Source: Linyphia triangularis (Eukaryota > Arthropoda > Arachnida > Araneae > Linyphiidae). From it: a DNA stretch of 64,000 bases. The notes under the pieces were generated by a model, which ran no database searches, had not been told where the DNA came from, and saw only the letters and a list, made by a program, of their open reading frames with translations. The position numbers and the translations under genes are program-made. The stretch is from contig OZ021723.1 in NCBI GenBank assembly GCA_963978545.1, positions 3,844,001 to 3,908,000 of the forward strand. The letters are read 5' to 3'. Positions 37,400 to 50,385 of this stretch are shown piece by piece (the first letter of the stretch is position 1; each line of letters begins with the position of its first letter).

Positions 37400-37930
37400 A
37401 CTCGACTCGACATTTTTCATTTTGACTAAACTTGTTTACGTAATTGCATGATGTGTGAAATGCATTTAAAGCTTGTTGGATGGCACACAATTTGGATAGA
37501 TGGAACAAGAAGAAAGTAACACAAATCCAAACTCTTCATTTTTCAAAAAATATAAATACTTAACCACATGTTGTATCTGTTGAACTTAAAGTTGGTTGAA
37601 TGTCACGAGATTTGGATAGATTAGAATTCACAAGATTTGGATAGATTAGAAGTTGCAAGATTTGGATGGATCAGAAGTCACAAGATTTGGATAAGCAAGA
37701 AGAAAGGAAAATAATTCAAATTCTTCATTTTGAGTAAAATTGTTTCCATAATCACATGCTGCATCTATTTTTCTTAAAGCTGGCTTCATTGCACACGATT
37801 TGGACATATGGCCCAAAAAGAATGCAACATAACTCAACATTCTTCTTTTTAAGTCAAATTGTGAACATAATCATGTGCTACATGTATTGTTCTTAAGGCT
37901 GCCTTCATGGCACACTACTTTTTTTTATAG
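37400..37930. repeat. Degenerate tandem repeat after the receptor stop, unit 118-190 bp
   Basis: The block with 'cattttgactaaacttgttt' at about 37,425 recurs in variants near 37,535, 37,727 and 37,847. Each is followed by 'catgctgcat'-like and 'cacacgatttggata'-like words. Inside the longest unit a shorter repeat 'caagatttggatagattaga' occurs about four times (37,595-37,695). The array probably lies in the 3' UTR or just downstream. Confidence 0.75.
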
Positions 37931-38683
37931 GTCAATGTCGTAAATAGGGGTTCTGGAAGAATAGTCAATTTTGGCCAAAACCCGGTTCAACATACACAAC
38001 TTTCTTTTTTTAATAATCATCTCAAAAATTTCGAAACTATATTTTTGCCCTCCGCCCTTTCTTACAAATAAAGTATTTTAATTTTAAAACTGCTCATCAA
38101 CCATTTCAAAACTTCCAATATGGTTTATCCAACACTGGACACGGTTTGCCAATATCGGTATCCAACGGATTTACAACATTTCACATCGGGATTGCCCAAT
38201 GTCGAAGAATATCAGATAAAATTGTTGTGCTTCTGTTGACAATTCAGTTTAAAAGTGAAGAGTTTTGAGTTGCGCCATTTTAACACAACGTATGCGATTT
38301 CGAACTAACGACTTAATGACAAAATGTGCTATTTTGAAGGATATATTTTGAATATTGAGTTATTTCAAACGAAAAGAGCATCTTTACTTTGCTGTTACTG
38401 TGATCCTTCCTTAAAAGGTTCGAATTCCTGACTAGTATTTCGATTCAGATGCCCTTAAATGTCATAAAGGACACGCCTTCTAAATGAGATCTTTCGGAAG
38501 TCCGTAGGACTACGCTGTGTTGACGGGACAAATGGAGAGAGACAGAAGAAAATAATTTATAGATGTCTTGTAAAATACATGGCCTTGATATATCCCAATA
38601 CTCATCAATATTCTTCGTTTAATTCCTGGAACTTCCTAGGAATTACGAGAAGATTTTTTAAGTGGATGGTTTGATGTAATTCT
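37931..38683. other. Non-coding, with a diverged family B segment
   Basis: Words near 38,105-38,215 ('tttcaaaacttccaatatgg', 'cacatcgggattgcccaat') resemble the MITE at 56,458-56,725. The rest is unassigned, and no gene is supported. Confidence 0.45.
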
Positions 38684-39319
38684 AATAGTCCGAGAGGCGA
38701 CTGAAAGTTTTGGTATCCCATCGAACATCATCCTGATTTTATTTTTATAGACAAATCCACTGGTCTGCCGTGTCAAAAATGGCCGAAAGTGGTCAAAAAT
38801 CGACATTGAACGAGTTAAGTTAAATCTGGTTGCCAAATATGCCATGACTTGCCAAATAATGAGTATTCCTTTTTATTTGGCAACCCTTAGCTCTATCATA
38901 GTCTGCAGACGATTCAGATATCTGGCGACTGCTTACTTGTATCTTTTAAAAGTGGGATATGTTGGCAACAAATATTACGTCACTGATGACGTACTGATGT
39001 CGCTACTTTGGCTTACTTTTAAAATATGCTAGTGCTCCGACTTAGAGATCAAAAATCTTTTGCGTCCTTCCTCACTGAAAATCGAATTGGGGTGGGTTAC
39101 CAGAAGAAAAAGTGGGTTCATATTTTCGTAAGTTATGACATATTTGGCAATCGTATTTAGTTCAACTCAAATCAAATCGATTTGTGACCAGTTTCGGCCA
39201 TTTTTTCTACGGCATACCTGCGGAATCGTAATCTACAAACTTTTCTCCCCATTCTATAAAAAAATTCAAAAGGATATTCGATACTGGATACCTAAACATA
39301 CAATCGCCTCCCAGTCTAT
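38684..39319. mobile_element. Palindromic MITE family C, copy 1 (decayed)
   Basis: Ends 'atagtccgagaggcgactg' and 'cgcctcccagtctat' are inverse to each other. Inside are 'ccactggtctgccgtg', 'atggccgaaa' and a centre with 'attacgtcactgatgacgta'. It matches copies at 51,708-52,330 and 56,928-57,588. It is the most diverged of the three and has extra sequence in the right half. Confidence 0.8.
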
Positions 39320-40659
39320 AAGTTTAGTAGGAGGAAAAGAAAGAGTTTGGTTACGTCCTTGAATAAAGGACTTTTGATCTTCAATGAAGTCCCATGACCT
39401 TCTCTAGGACATTTGGATGAAAATATAGGACATTCCATGTTAACTCACTTCAAGTATATCCTTTCAATATAATAGTGATGAACAAGTTTGTGATTCTAGT
39501 CTCGTCATTGTGAAGAATTTTTTTTTTTTATATATATGTCCCAATAAGTGGATAATTCAGTGAAGTAACAGATGAACAATTTCTTTTAAGCAGAACTTTG
39601 TGGTTTTGAAATTCCTTTACAAGTACATTTAAAATATAATTTTTCATATTGCTACATTAATCTGGTTGTGTAACTGCCAACAATGCATGATACTAATTTA
39701 TATAAGTGTTAACATTAGTTGATTTTTTTTTAAAACCAATTATAGCTGTATTTATCTAGATTTTAATATGTTTCGAAAGAAACCTTTGAAGATCTCAGCT
39801 GAGCAATTTTTGGAATTTTGGTTTAAAAATGAAGTACTTAAACACTGGTAAATTATATGACCTTATAAAAAGTTAAGAATATGCTTAACAGCGATATGCC
39901 ACATTTGTCGAATTTCTTAATAAGGGATAGAAAAATTTAAAACATTCATCCTTTATAATTGATATATACTTATTATACATAGCTTTGGTCCTCCTATATT
40001 AAACACTCTTCAGTTCAAACTGTAGAAAGTGAACGATATATAATATTTTTTTTTTATTAATGGATTTCGTAGAAACATTTTATATAATAATAATTAATAT
40101 TAAAAAAATAGTTTTCCAAAAAAATATTTATCATATTCAAAATTGAGTTTTAAGAAATAATCATTTAAAACAAAATCAACCACCCCTCTACCTTAAATTC
40201 AATAAATATTTTTTCACTAAGAAAATAAAATAATCCATAGCCCAATAAAAAATTTGCGACACCTTGTTTCATACTGTATTACATGAAAAACTCAAATATT
40301 GAATTATTTTTTATGTTGCCCTTGAATTATAGTAAGTTATCATAGATACGATATCTTAAAATGCAAGCAACAATGTATTTATATTTGTAAAAAAAAAAAA
40401 AACTTTTCACTATTCAAAATGATTATTTTCTTTATTTTCATACATAAATAAGTAAGAATATAACCATGATCTAGAAGCTTTGTGCCTCTGAATTCTAAAG
40501 ACAAATATAAACAAGTGGACTTATCTTTACATTTTATCTTTATACTATCTACTAAATGATTCAGATCTTAAATTATGTTGATTTTTATATTGATGATTAG
40601 AGTTAAAACCTTTTCCATAAAAAAGATGTAACGAATTGCAAGGTAAATACCGATACTTA
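39320..40659. other. AT-rich, nothing recognised
   Basis: No gene or repeat structure could be supported beyond homopolymer runs. Confidence 0.5.
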
Positions 40660-41950
40660 GAAATAACATAGGCAATATTAATATGATTGTAAAATTCTAA
40701 AGCTACTTTTGTTCATTCTTACAGAATAAACTTTTTCACAAAATTAGACAAAGTAAAATTATCACGTCATTAAAAATGAAAATTCTTTGTTTAAAAAAAT
40801 GTATATGAAGGATCTCTAATTATTATTCGTTAGTCAAATTTTGATATTAACAAACATAAACTGTTTTATTTTAAGACCACTTTCAAAAACAAATTCCGTT
40901 GTCAATTGAAGCTATGTTAACCGATAATAATAATGCCTTTACACTTTATAACTAGTTGTGTTTATTTTTATAAAACAAAATCTTCTGTAGGATTAGGTGA
41001 AGTAATACTATTATCATGTCATTAAGAGTAATAATATATTGTTGTTAAAAAAATCAAATCAAGGATCTCAAATAATCATACGTCGATCAATTTTAGGGAT
41101 CAACAAATTTAAATACCTTTATATTTTATGATATGTTCTTTGGTAAAAGGAATTGTTTATTAAATTGCCATGATTTAACTTAACAACCAATATTAACAAT
41201 TCTTTAATATTTTATGTATAGTTTTGTACATTTTATAATTATTTCTAATAGAATAAACTATTCTACAACATTACGCAAAGTAAAGTTATAAGGTTATTAA
41301 TATTAACGTACTTTTATTGTTTTAAAAAAATCATATTACGGATTTGTAATAAATATTCGTTAGTTACTTTTAGAGATTAACGAACATAAATTATTTAGTT
41401 TTATTACATCTTGCTAAAATGAATCTCATGGTAAATTTAAGCTAAATTAAATGATATTAACAAAGCCTTTACATTTTATAACTAGTTTTATTTATTCTTA
41501 TAAAATAAAATCTTCTGTAAAATTAGGCAAAGTAAAATCACCACGTTATTAAGAATAGAATTAAGAATGTATTTGTTGTTAAAAAAATTCAAATCAATGA
41601 TCAATTATTATCATACGTGGATCAATTTTAGAGATCAACGCATTTAAATGCCTTCATGTTTTGTGAGCTTTTGATCAAACAAATTGGGTACTAAATGATT
41701 TAAGCTAAAAAAAAAAATTAAAAAAAAAAAAAATAAATGCTGATAAAGATTAAGCAATATTAGGAATTTCTTAAGATTTTATAACGTGTTGTGTTCATTT
41801 TATAACTAGTTCTAATCAACTAAGCTATTCAATAAAATTATGCAAAATAAAAGTATCAAGTTAATAAGATTAACACAACTTTGTTGTTTTGAAAAATCAG
41901 AAGAAATATATCTCATAATGAGACAATTTTAAAATACTTTATTTTGTTTC
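40660..41950 (+). repeat. Old tandem array, unit about 250-315 bp, five units
   Basis: 'aaaattagacaaagtaaaat' and its variants recur near 40,738, 40,988, 41,266, 41,519 and 41,833. Each is followed by 'catgtcattaag' and 'tcaaggatctc' words, 'tcgatcaattttagggatc' variants and 'cctttacattttataactag'. Units differ by many substitutions, so the array is old. No coding or transposon signal was seen. Confidence 0.8.
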
Positions 41951-42372
41951 ATTGATCACCTTTCTATTGCATATCGAAACAATCCTCACATCTTTTGTAC
42001 AGTATTTTGTTTACACATTTACATTTCATGATGCACAATTTTATTTTATTGTGAATGTGATATGTATAAAAAACCGCTGAATTTGGATCAATGTCAAGAA
42101 GTAAAGTATTTGGTGTAATTATTTATTCTAAATAAATGTTATTTCATCGCATATTTTGCAGGGTTCTTTTTTACCATATTATGATGTTACTCGTATACTG
42201 AATCTTCAGAAACGAATTTAACGTCGAAAGAGAATAAAATACATAAATACATGCGCTATTTCTATAAGAGGAAAGGTATCACAGGAGTCAGAAAATATAT
42301 TTGTATAACTCGTACGTCATCTTGAAAGTTACGATCATTAGAATCTAAAAATTTTCACATCATAGAAATATA

Positions 42373-42500
42373 AATGTAAATATATTACATATTTTTCATT
42401 TAAATATTTTACATATTTTTCATTTAAATATTTTATATATTTTTCATTTAAATATTTTACATATTTTTCATTTAAATATTTTACATAATTGTCATTGATA
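42373..42500 (+). repeat. Tandem repeat, 24 bp, five units
   Basis: 'catttaaatattttacatat' plus tttt recurs with exact 24-bp spacing at 42,397, 42,421, 42,445, 42,469 and 42,493, with almost no divergence between units. Confidence 0.95.
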
Positions 42501-42671
42501 CCTCAGAAGTTTCAAAATAATTTAATTTCGACTTTTACAGCTCACAATTAAAAATAATTTTTTTGGAAATGTGGCAATTAATGCTTGGAATGCTACAGTT
42601 CTTTCGAAATCGTATAATCTCAGTTAAAAGAGTGCAAAGTATCTCAAACAATTGAACAGAAATTATTTAAA

Positions 42672-44745
42672 TAAAAACTTTAATCATGGTAAGCTGCAGA
42701 AAATTTTCCGCTTTTCCTCATAATTTCCCATAATCTCAGTTTAGTTATTCACCCTCAAAAGTACTTCAAAAAAATTAAATGTGGTCGTTCAGCTACATCC
42801 ACTATATTTTGTAACTGTGCTCCTGGCAAATCCTTTTACTTGGTGGTTTTGTTTACAATGTCTATTTGGAAGGGGTGGGGGGGAGGGGGGGGGGAGATAA
42901 TGGAAATTCGCACTTTGATCATGGTAAGCTGCAGAAAATTTTTCGCTTTTCCTCATAATTTCAAATAATCTCAGTTTAGTTATTCACCCTCAAAAGTACT
43001 TAAAAAATATATATATAATGTTGTCGTTCAGCTACAGCCACTATATTTTGTAACTGTGCTCCTGGCAAATCATTTTACTTGGTGGTTTTGTTTACAATGT
43101 CCATTTGGAAGGGGTGGGGGAAGATAATGGAAATTCGCACTTTAATCAAGGTAAGCTGCAGACAATTTTTCACTTTTCCTCATAATTTCAAATAATCTCA
43201 GTTTAGTTATTCACCCTCAAAAGTACTTAAAAAATATATATAATGTTGTCCTTCAGCTACAGCCACTATATTTTGTAACTGCTCCTGGCAAATCATTTTA
43301 CTTGGTGGTTTTCTTTACAATGTCTATTTGGAAGGGGTGGGGGGAGATAATGGAAATTCGCACTTTAATCATGGTAAGCTGCATAAAATTTTTCGCTTTT
43401 GATCATAATTTCAAATAATCTCAGTTTAGTTATTCACCCTCAAAAGTACTTTAAAAAAAATATATAATGTTGTCGTTCAGCTACAGCCACTATATTTTGT
43501 AACTGCTCCTGGCAAATCATTTTACTTGGTGGTTTTGTTTACAATGTCTATTTGGAAGGGGTGGGGGGAGATAATGGAAATTCGCACTTTAATCATGGTA
43601 AGCTGCAGAAAATTTTTCGCTTTTCCTCATAATTTCAAATAATCTCAGTTTAGTTATTCACCCTCAAAAGTACTTAAAAAATATATATAATGTTGTCGTT
43701 CAGCTACAGCCACTATATTTTGTAACTGTGCTCCTGGCAAATCATTTTACTTGGTGGTTTTGTTTACAATGTCTATTTGGAAGGGGTGGGGGGAGATAAT
43801 GGAAATTCGCACTTTAATCATAGTAAGCTGCAGAAAATTTTTCGCTTTTCCTCATAATTTCAAATAATCTCAGTTTAGTTATTCAACCTCAAAAGTACTT
43901 CAAAAAAATAAAATGTGGTCGTTCAGCTACATCCACTATATTTTGTAACTGTGCTCCTGGCAAATCCTTTTACTTGGTGGTTTTGTTTACAATGTCTATT
44001 TGGAAGGGGTGGGGGGAGATAATGGAAATTCGCACTTTAATCATGGTAAGCTGCAGAAAATTTTTCGCTTTTCCTCATAATTTCAAATAATCTCAGTTTA
44101 GTTATTCACCCTCAAAAGTACTTAAAAAAAATATATAATGTTGTCGTTCAGCTACAGCCACTATATTTTGTAACTGTGCTCCTGGCAAATCATTTTACTT
44201 GGTGGTTTTGTTTACAATGTCTATTTGGAACGGGTGGGGGGAGATAATGGAAATTCGCACTTTAATCATGGTAAGCTGCAGACAATTTTTCACTTTTCCT
44301 CATAATTTCAAATAATCTCAGTTTAGTTATTCACCCTCAAAAGTACTTAAAAAAATATATAATGTTGTCGTTCAGCTACAGCCACTATATTTTGTAACTG
44401 TGCTCCTGGCAAATCATTTTACTTGGTGGTTTTGTTTACAATGTCTATTTGGAAGGGGTGGGGGGAGATAATGGAAATTCGCACTTTAATCATGGTAAGC
44501 TGCAGACAATTTTTCACTTTTCCTCATAATTTCAAATAATCTCAGTTTAGTTATTCACCCTCAAAAGTACTTAAAAAATATATATAATGTTGTCGTTCAG
44601 CTACAGCCACTATATTTTGTAACTGTGCTCCTGGCAAATCATTTTACTTGGTGGTTTTGTTTACAATGTCTATTTGGAAGGGGTGGGGGGAGATAATGGA
44701 AATTCGCACTTTAATCATGGTAAGCTGCAGACAATTTTTCACTTT
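42672..44745 (+). repeat. Satellite-like tandem array, unit about 224 bp, nine units
   Basis: 'ggtaagctgcag' marks unit starts at 42,688, 42,923, 43,150, 43,373, 43,597, 43,822 (agtaag variant), 44,045, 44,270, 44,494 and 44,719. Spacings are 235, 227 and then 223-225 bp. Each unit contains 'tcaccctcaaaagtactt', 'gctcctggcaaatc', 'ttacttggtggttttgttta' and a G-rich block 'ggaaggggtggggggaga'. Units are highly alike, so the array is recent or homogenised. No open frame of interest was found. Confidence 0.98.
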
Positions 44746-46555
44746 TTAAAGAGAAACTAAACACACTTTTAATATTAACTGGAATTTTCACTTTTCAAAA
44801 GTAATTTTTCTTTCAATACGTTGAATGAATAAAGCTTTTTTTTTTTATAAATATATGAAATATTATCAACCACATTGCTTTATTTTAAACCATCTTTGTT
44901 TAAAAAATAAACGATATTATACAGCAATTCTATATTTCGTTAAAAATTATTAGTACGTTATAAATGAATGAATGAATCAATCAATAAGATATGATTATAT
45001 TTAAATATTGGTGTATTTGTAGATTGGGTTCATTTTTCTCTTTACTCAATGCTACTAAGTTTTCTGCAACGTCAAAACAACTTTTTTTTTTACCTCAATG
45101 ATTAATTCAGTTATCGTAACAACTTTTTTTGAAAACTCCTGGAAAGGCCAATGGAGGTAAACTATCCAAGTGCAATAGCATCGTTATAGCTCTACTCATC
45201 TTTTGCGAAGCACTCTTTTCCGAGAATTCCTGGCCTCATGATTGCCAATAACGTCTCCATTAAAAGAACGGAACTTTAAAGTGAAGAGGTTTTTCTACCA
45301 GCAGCTTGAAACTTTATTTGAGAAAAATCACGTATAGGCAAAAAATTGTAAAACTAAACTGTAATTTTAAGAAACATTTCAATAATTTTGTTCATATTAA
45401 TTTTCTATCTATATTGATAAAAAGCATTTTTTGAAATCGTAGTTGGCAAGAAAAAACTATGCCGACAATGGTTGAATTACATTTAATGAGTTATTTGGAT
45501 GTTAATTAACTCCTAACTATGGAACTAAAGAACACGTAGTTCTGAAAATTGAAGCGCTAAGATAGGAATTCTAAATAAAATATTATGTGTAAATTATGTG
45601 AGGCCATGGTTTGAAATGCGAAAGTGCATTATAGGCCGTTTAGACATACATAGCATTGGTTTATTGATTTGATTATTGGAATTAAATTATTCATTCAATT
45701 CACTTATTAGTAATTTAATTTACTTATTAAAATCACATTAACTAGTAATAAAGAAAGGATACCCCATGTGACATTCAGTGTAAAATTCAAAACATAAATA
45801 AAGTTTTTTTGTGACATTTGAATATAATATACATAGTAGGGGGACTGGCGTTTGGAAAATTAATAGCAAATATACTTACAAAATACTAATTGTCACTAAA
45901 ATGTATATGTAACATTCAGGTTATTGATATTTTCAATTTTAACACATAACTTTATACTCTCCATTCAGTCCCCAACCATCACATCTGTCTGTTGAAACTG
46001 TATTCGCAAAAAATACCACCATACATCCAGATTCCTCGAAAAAAATATCAGAAGAATTTTAAATTATACTACTACGCCTTTCTTAAAAAAGATCACGAAT
46101 AATTTAAAACATTTCATTCAATACAGAACATTTTCAAAAATTCGTTATTTTTCAAATGTCATAACGTCAGCTGCTTTTCGAATGCCCGCTGAGCATAGTT
46201 TCCAAAGTTTGTAGTCCCATAATATTGAACATTTTAAGTAACTGATAGAATACTTCAGAATTTTCTCTATTTTGAAAAGAAATAAAGCTTGATGGATGCG
46301 TTGATGCACATTGTAGTCACCTTGCAAGGACTGCCGATACGGAAAAGGGCACAAAAGAGTGCATAAAATTGTAACACGAGGGCTTGAAAAGGGGCTTCTT
46401 TTAGAATATCAATTTTGAAAAATGGTTATGAAAAGAGACGTATTTGTATAGCCGACCAGCTTTGAAAATGCAATCTTTTTGAAACATACAGAAAAAAAAA
46501 GAAGAAAAAAACTTCAATTGAACAGTATTAATATATAGATGCGAATATTTTGGTT
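44746..46555. other. Non-coding, nothing recognised
   Basis: AT-rich sequence with a small 'gaatgaatgaatcaatcaat' tract near 44,964. No gene, element terminus or larger tandem structure could be supported. Confidence 0.5.
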
Positions 46556-47448
46556 TATAACTGTGTTTTTTGCTTTTAATTACCCATATGTTTACATAGG
46601 GTAAAGAAAGTATCAAATTCGGTAATAAAAAATTTCGATTTTTTTTTTGCCTTTTCCTACGTCTTAAAACATCCTGATTTCAAAAAAGTAGTATAGAAAA
46701 AAATTCTGTCTGTGTGTAAGTGGTCAGCATAACTCCCGAAAAAATTGATCTATAAAGCTCGAATTTGGAGTGCAGGTTCCAATAAGGTTTTTGTCAAAAT
46801 CTCACATGCGCATAAGGTTGAAATCATGAAAAATTATATTTTTCAGCATTGCTAAAAAACAGCTCTAACGAGTTGATTAAAATCTCTGTGCTAATGCCTC
46901 TTAAGGTTTTTCAACTATCCCTACCTCCGAACGGTATAGTGGTTAGCGTGCTAGCTTCTAGACCGCGAGGTTGCGGATTCGAGTCCCGTGTAAGGCATAG
47001 GTGTTTGTCAATGTATGTTGGCTTGTCTAATGACGAATGTTTCGGTGCATTATAGCCCTCGTGTTGCTGACGGTGCCAGAAAATCTGGAAACAACCAAAC
47101 CCTACCTCCGAAATTCCCATAGAAATGCAATAAAATGGTAAAAAGTTGAAAAACGATTGCTTTTAACACAAAGCTTTCTACCCTTGAGCATCAAAGTGAG
47201 TTTTTTTTTTTTCTGTTTCACGCACTAGAAAGAATAATGCAATGTCTATCGAATAACATCGCCAATTTCTTCATTTTGGCGGTGTTTTTCCGCTCAAGTA
47301 AACATTTCCCAAAAATATCGCTAAACTTGCAATTTTTATTTAAAAGCGTGAACATATGAAAAAGGTAAAAAACACAATATCAAATTTTAATGCAATGATC
47401 AGTATTAGAGTGTAATTAAAAGTTGTGCGATATCCTACATCCCTAGTG
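46556..47448 (+). repeat. Dispersed repeat family A, copy 3, fullest copy
   Basis: Carries 'tatgtttacatagggtaaag', 'aaacatcctgatttc', 'gtgtgtaagtggtcagcata', 'gcataaggttgaaatcatga' and 'tgcctcttaaggtttttc'. After the SINE it continues with 'aattcccatagaaatgcaa' and 'cttgagcatcaaa', ending CCCTAGTG at 47,441-47,448. Its end is inverse to the start of copy 1. The SINE at 46,932-47,099 splits it cleanly, so family A is older than the SINE. Confidence 0.75.
46932..47099 (+). mobile_element. tRNA-derived SINE, 168 bp, with 13-bp target duplication
   Basis: The head carries an A-box-like 'ggtatagtggttagcg' and a B-box-like 'ggattcgagtccc' at tRNA spacing. The tail (atgttggcttgtctaatgac ... aatctggaaacaaccaaa) matches the copy at 50,714. 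The 13-bp CCCTACCTCCGAA occurs on both sides, at 46,919-46,931 and 47,100-47,112, proving insertion by target-primed reverse transcription into a family A repeat. The head does not fold into a complete tRNA by eye, so it is not listed as a tRNA gene. Confidence 0.92.
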
Positions 47449-48819
47449 TTGTTTTTGACTGATACATTGAAATTGAACAACTCATTTTGATGAAACATTT
47501 GGCGTATAAAAATCAAATGTATAAAAGTATGATTTTATAGTTTCTTATTGGATGATTTAGCAATTCGATTGAACTTTAAAGCAAATGAGAAAATAAGTTA
47601 TTGGTGCACATCTGATTACCAATGTTCATTCAAAAGGCATTTCAAGTTCCTTATTTAATTTGAGTTTATTCCTATCACAGTGATTTTCACCAATTAAAAC
47701 ACAACAAGCATTCTTAAAAGGATTTAGATTAATTCCGACTACTCTGTCAACTAGATATTTCAGCGAGCAGACATTTTAAGTACTTAAATACACTTAAGGT
47801 ATGCATTGAAACATTCGCAAGATAACATTTACAGTCAGAAGCTTTAAAAGTTAAATCATACTCCAGTGCAACTTGACGTATTTAGAGTTTTGCTTAATTC
47901 AAATACGGCAAGCGAGGTCTCATGTCGAAATAGACCCAATGTAAATCATCGAAGATTTACCACCTCCTCATTTGTGGACATTTTCATTTTATTTACTCTT
48001 TTATGATATCTTTGCTAATAGAATTTAACCTATTAGGGCTAATTAAATTCTTAAGTTCTTAATTCTTAGTGTTCATCTTTAAATGCAATTTAAAGACATT
48101 TTTCCATCTTATGACCTCAATGTTCGCTCTCATTCCAGTTTGCTCTTCTTAATTCCTTTATAATAACATTGATTTTGTTTGTGAGTGGCTACCGGGTAAA
48201 TCTGCGAAAGCCTAATTAACCTAATTAAGGGAAATCCGATGTTGATGACAATGCATTTTATCAAATTTTGGGGGCTGTCCTTGTCACTAAAATGTTGCTT
48301 TTACACTCGTTTCTATAACAGTTTAGGAATAATAATAAATCCCATTTAACCGATCATTTTTGAAACTCTTTTCTGTTGCCAAAATTATTTTAATCAAAAT
48401 AAATTAAAGATATTTGAACATGAATGCATAAATTCGCATTTAATTTTAATAAATAAATTTTGAAACTTAGTGTGCCTTATATTATGCTGATAGAATTGTT
48501 TTTAATATTTAAAATAAGATGCAGACACCAAGCACACGCTGCAAAGAATCGGCGCTGTGTAAATGAGTATAAAAATGGGCAATGCCTATAAAGGATTTGT
48601 ATTAAGAGCTTTATTTTTACGGATTGTATTATTATTGCTCAATTTTATTCTATGTTTGCAAAAGCAATATCTTTCATAACCATGCTATATCATATAGTAT
48701 CATATCTGTACTTTGTGTTCTTATTCAGCTTAATCTAAACTTATCATTTAGAGAAGGAAAACATAACTAAACTTATAATTTATAATGAAACAGATATTTG
48801 TATCCAATAAACAGTCTAT
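47449..48819. other. Non-coding, nothing recognised
   Basis: AT-rich sequence between the family A repeat and the solo LTR. No gene or element was identified. Confidence 0.5.
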
Positions 48820-49271
48820 TGTTATGAATTTTTCGGCTGAGGCACAGTTTTTAAAATAAAAACTACTATTTATTCACTCTTCAAAGGCACAAAATTTATT
48901 CACAGACAGCAGTTTAATCACCCTCAAGCTTCAACACAAGCTTCAGTAAGAACAACTTCGAATACAGTGATTATACAAGTTCACTCTAGTAGGTAAACAA
49001 AGCGATCAGCTCACATCGAAGTCCGAAGTCAATCTGCAAACTTTCCCGATCTCCGGTCTTTATATACTTGGCGCGAGAGAACATTCGCGAAATTTCCAGC
49101 CAATTCGTCGGAAAAGAAACATCTCGAAATTTCTCGATTGCTTTAGGTGTTGCCACCTTTTATAACCTGTATAATCGCTGTTAAAAAATAAAATAAGATA
49201 CAAATAAATAACAATAGAATTTTAAAATAATACGTCACTATTTACACTATATACAGACAATTTGTGCAACA
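48820..49271 (-). mobile_element. Solo LTR (family D), 452 bp, with 4-bp target duplication CTAT
   Basis: On the minus strand it starts TGTTGCACAAATTGTC (49,271) and ends ATTCATAACA (48,820). CTAT flanks both sides (48,816-48,819 and 49,272-49,275). A TATA box (tatataaag, near 49,059-49,066) and AATAAA signals (near 48,870 and 48,896) are in LTR order. It is related to the plus-strand LTR at 52,630-53,367. No internal region is present, so it is a solo LTR. Confidence 0.88.
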
Positions 49272-50385
49272 CTATGCACACGTTGTACTAAGATGATTAC
49301 ATACAATTTCATCGTTTGTTCAAAAAAAAATTTGTCTTTAGTAGTACAATATTTTATTCCTTGATATCTCTCTCTCTCTTGATCTTTTATTGAATAGACT
49401 AACATTAATAGCATCTAATTCTAAAACTCTGAATTCAACTAAAAAGTTCTTAAAATCTTTTCTTTGTCTACTTGGCTTTTTTAATCAACACGGGAAAAAA
49501 CAGTTTTATTTTTTTACATATTCTGAAGTATAATTTTAAGTTACCACTATCAAATTTTTTAAAATTTGGAACGAGTACTTAATACCAATTTTTAACTTAT
49601 AATTATTATTTGACTCAATAAAATGGATCATTTATATATAATTATGATTACATATAAATGATATTTTTTGATATTTTTTCAACCAGCGTAATCATACCTC
49701 TATTGCATCTAACTATACATACATTAAATTGTTAATCGCATTGCTACCTAGAACATCCCCTTTATATTCCAGATATTTGAAACTTGCAAAAAGGAACACA
49801 TTTCATAGTTACTGTAATAAAAATCAGTTACACTTTCAATAAGTCATCAAATTTATATCCCGTAATCAATTTTGCAAACCGGTTTTTTACGCTCGATTGG
49901 TCAAGAATATTTGTCCTTATGGTGACTCCCCCGAATAGAGAAGACACTGCTACAGTCTACTACTTTATAATAACTTATCTGAGCTCTGGACACAAGTGCA
50001 TTTAAAATGCCAACCATTTATATCCAGCAAAGCACTAGTATCATATTTCTGGCACCTACTCTTTCGTGTCATATAAACGTTATGGATCTCGTTTGAAAGA
50101 TCCTGCATGTGAGATACAAACTTGTTATTATTAAAAATGATATTTTAAAAGCAGAATTTTCTTGAAAACCGAACACATAAATTGGTTCGTTAAGAATGTA
50201 CTGATTAGAACAATTAAATGAACGTTTCTGATGGTTAAGCATTATTTTTAAAAGTTATATACGATACTTTCACTTGGCAGACACACCTAAAGAAAGAGAT
50301 ACCTTGTTATTCCATATTACCAATATTTTTCAACAATCTATAACAGTGTTGTTAGACTCACCTCTTAAGACAATACTGCATATCA
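49272..50385. other. Non-coding, nothing recognised
   Basis: No gene could be supported. Short open frames here lack domains or splice context. Confidence 0.5.

Noticed and set aside
38066..38073. AATAAA as the receptor poly(A) signal
   Set aside because: Lies about 770 bp after the stop within repeat-like sequence and has no supporting downstream element; left unassigned.
46922..46995. tRNA gene candidate with A and B box-like sequences
   Set aside because: The acceptor and anticodon stems do not pair, the body continues into a conserved SINE tail, and a target duplication surrounds it.
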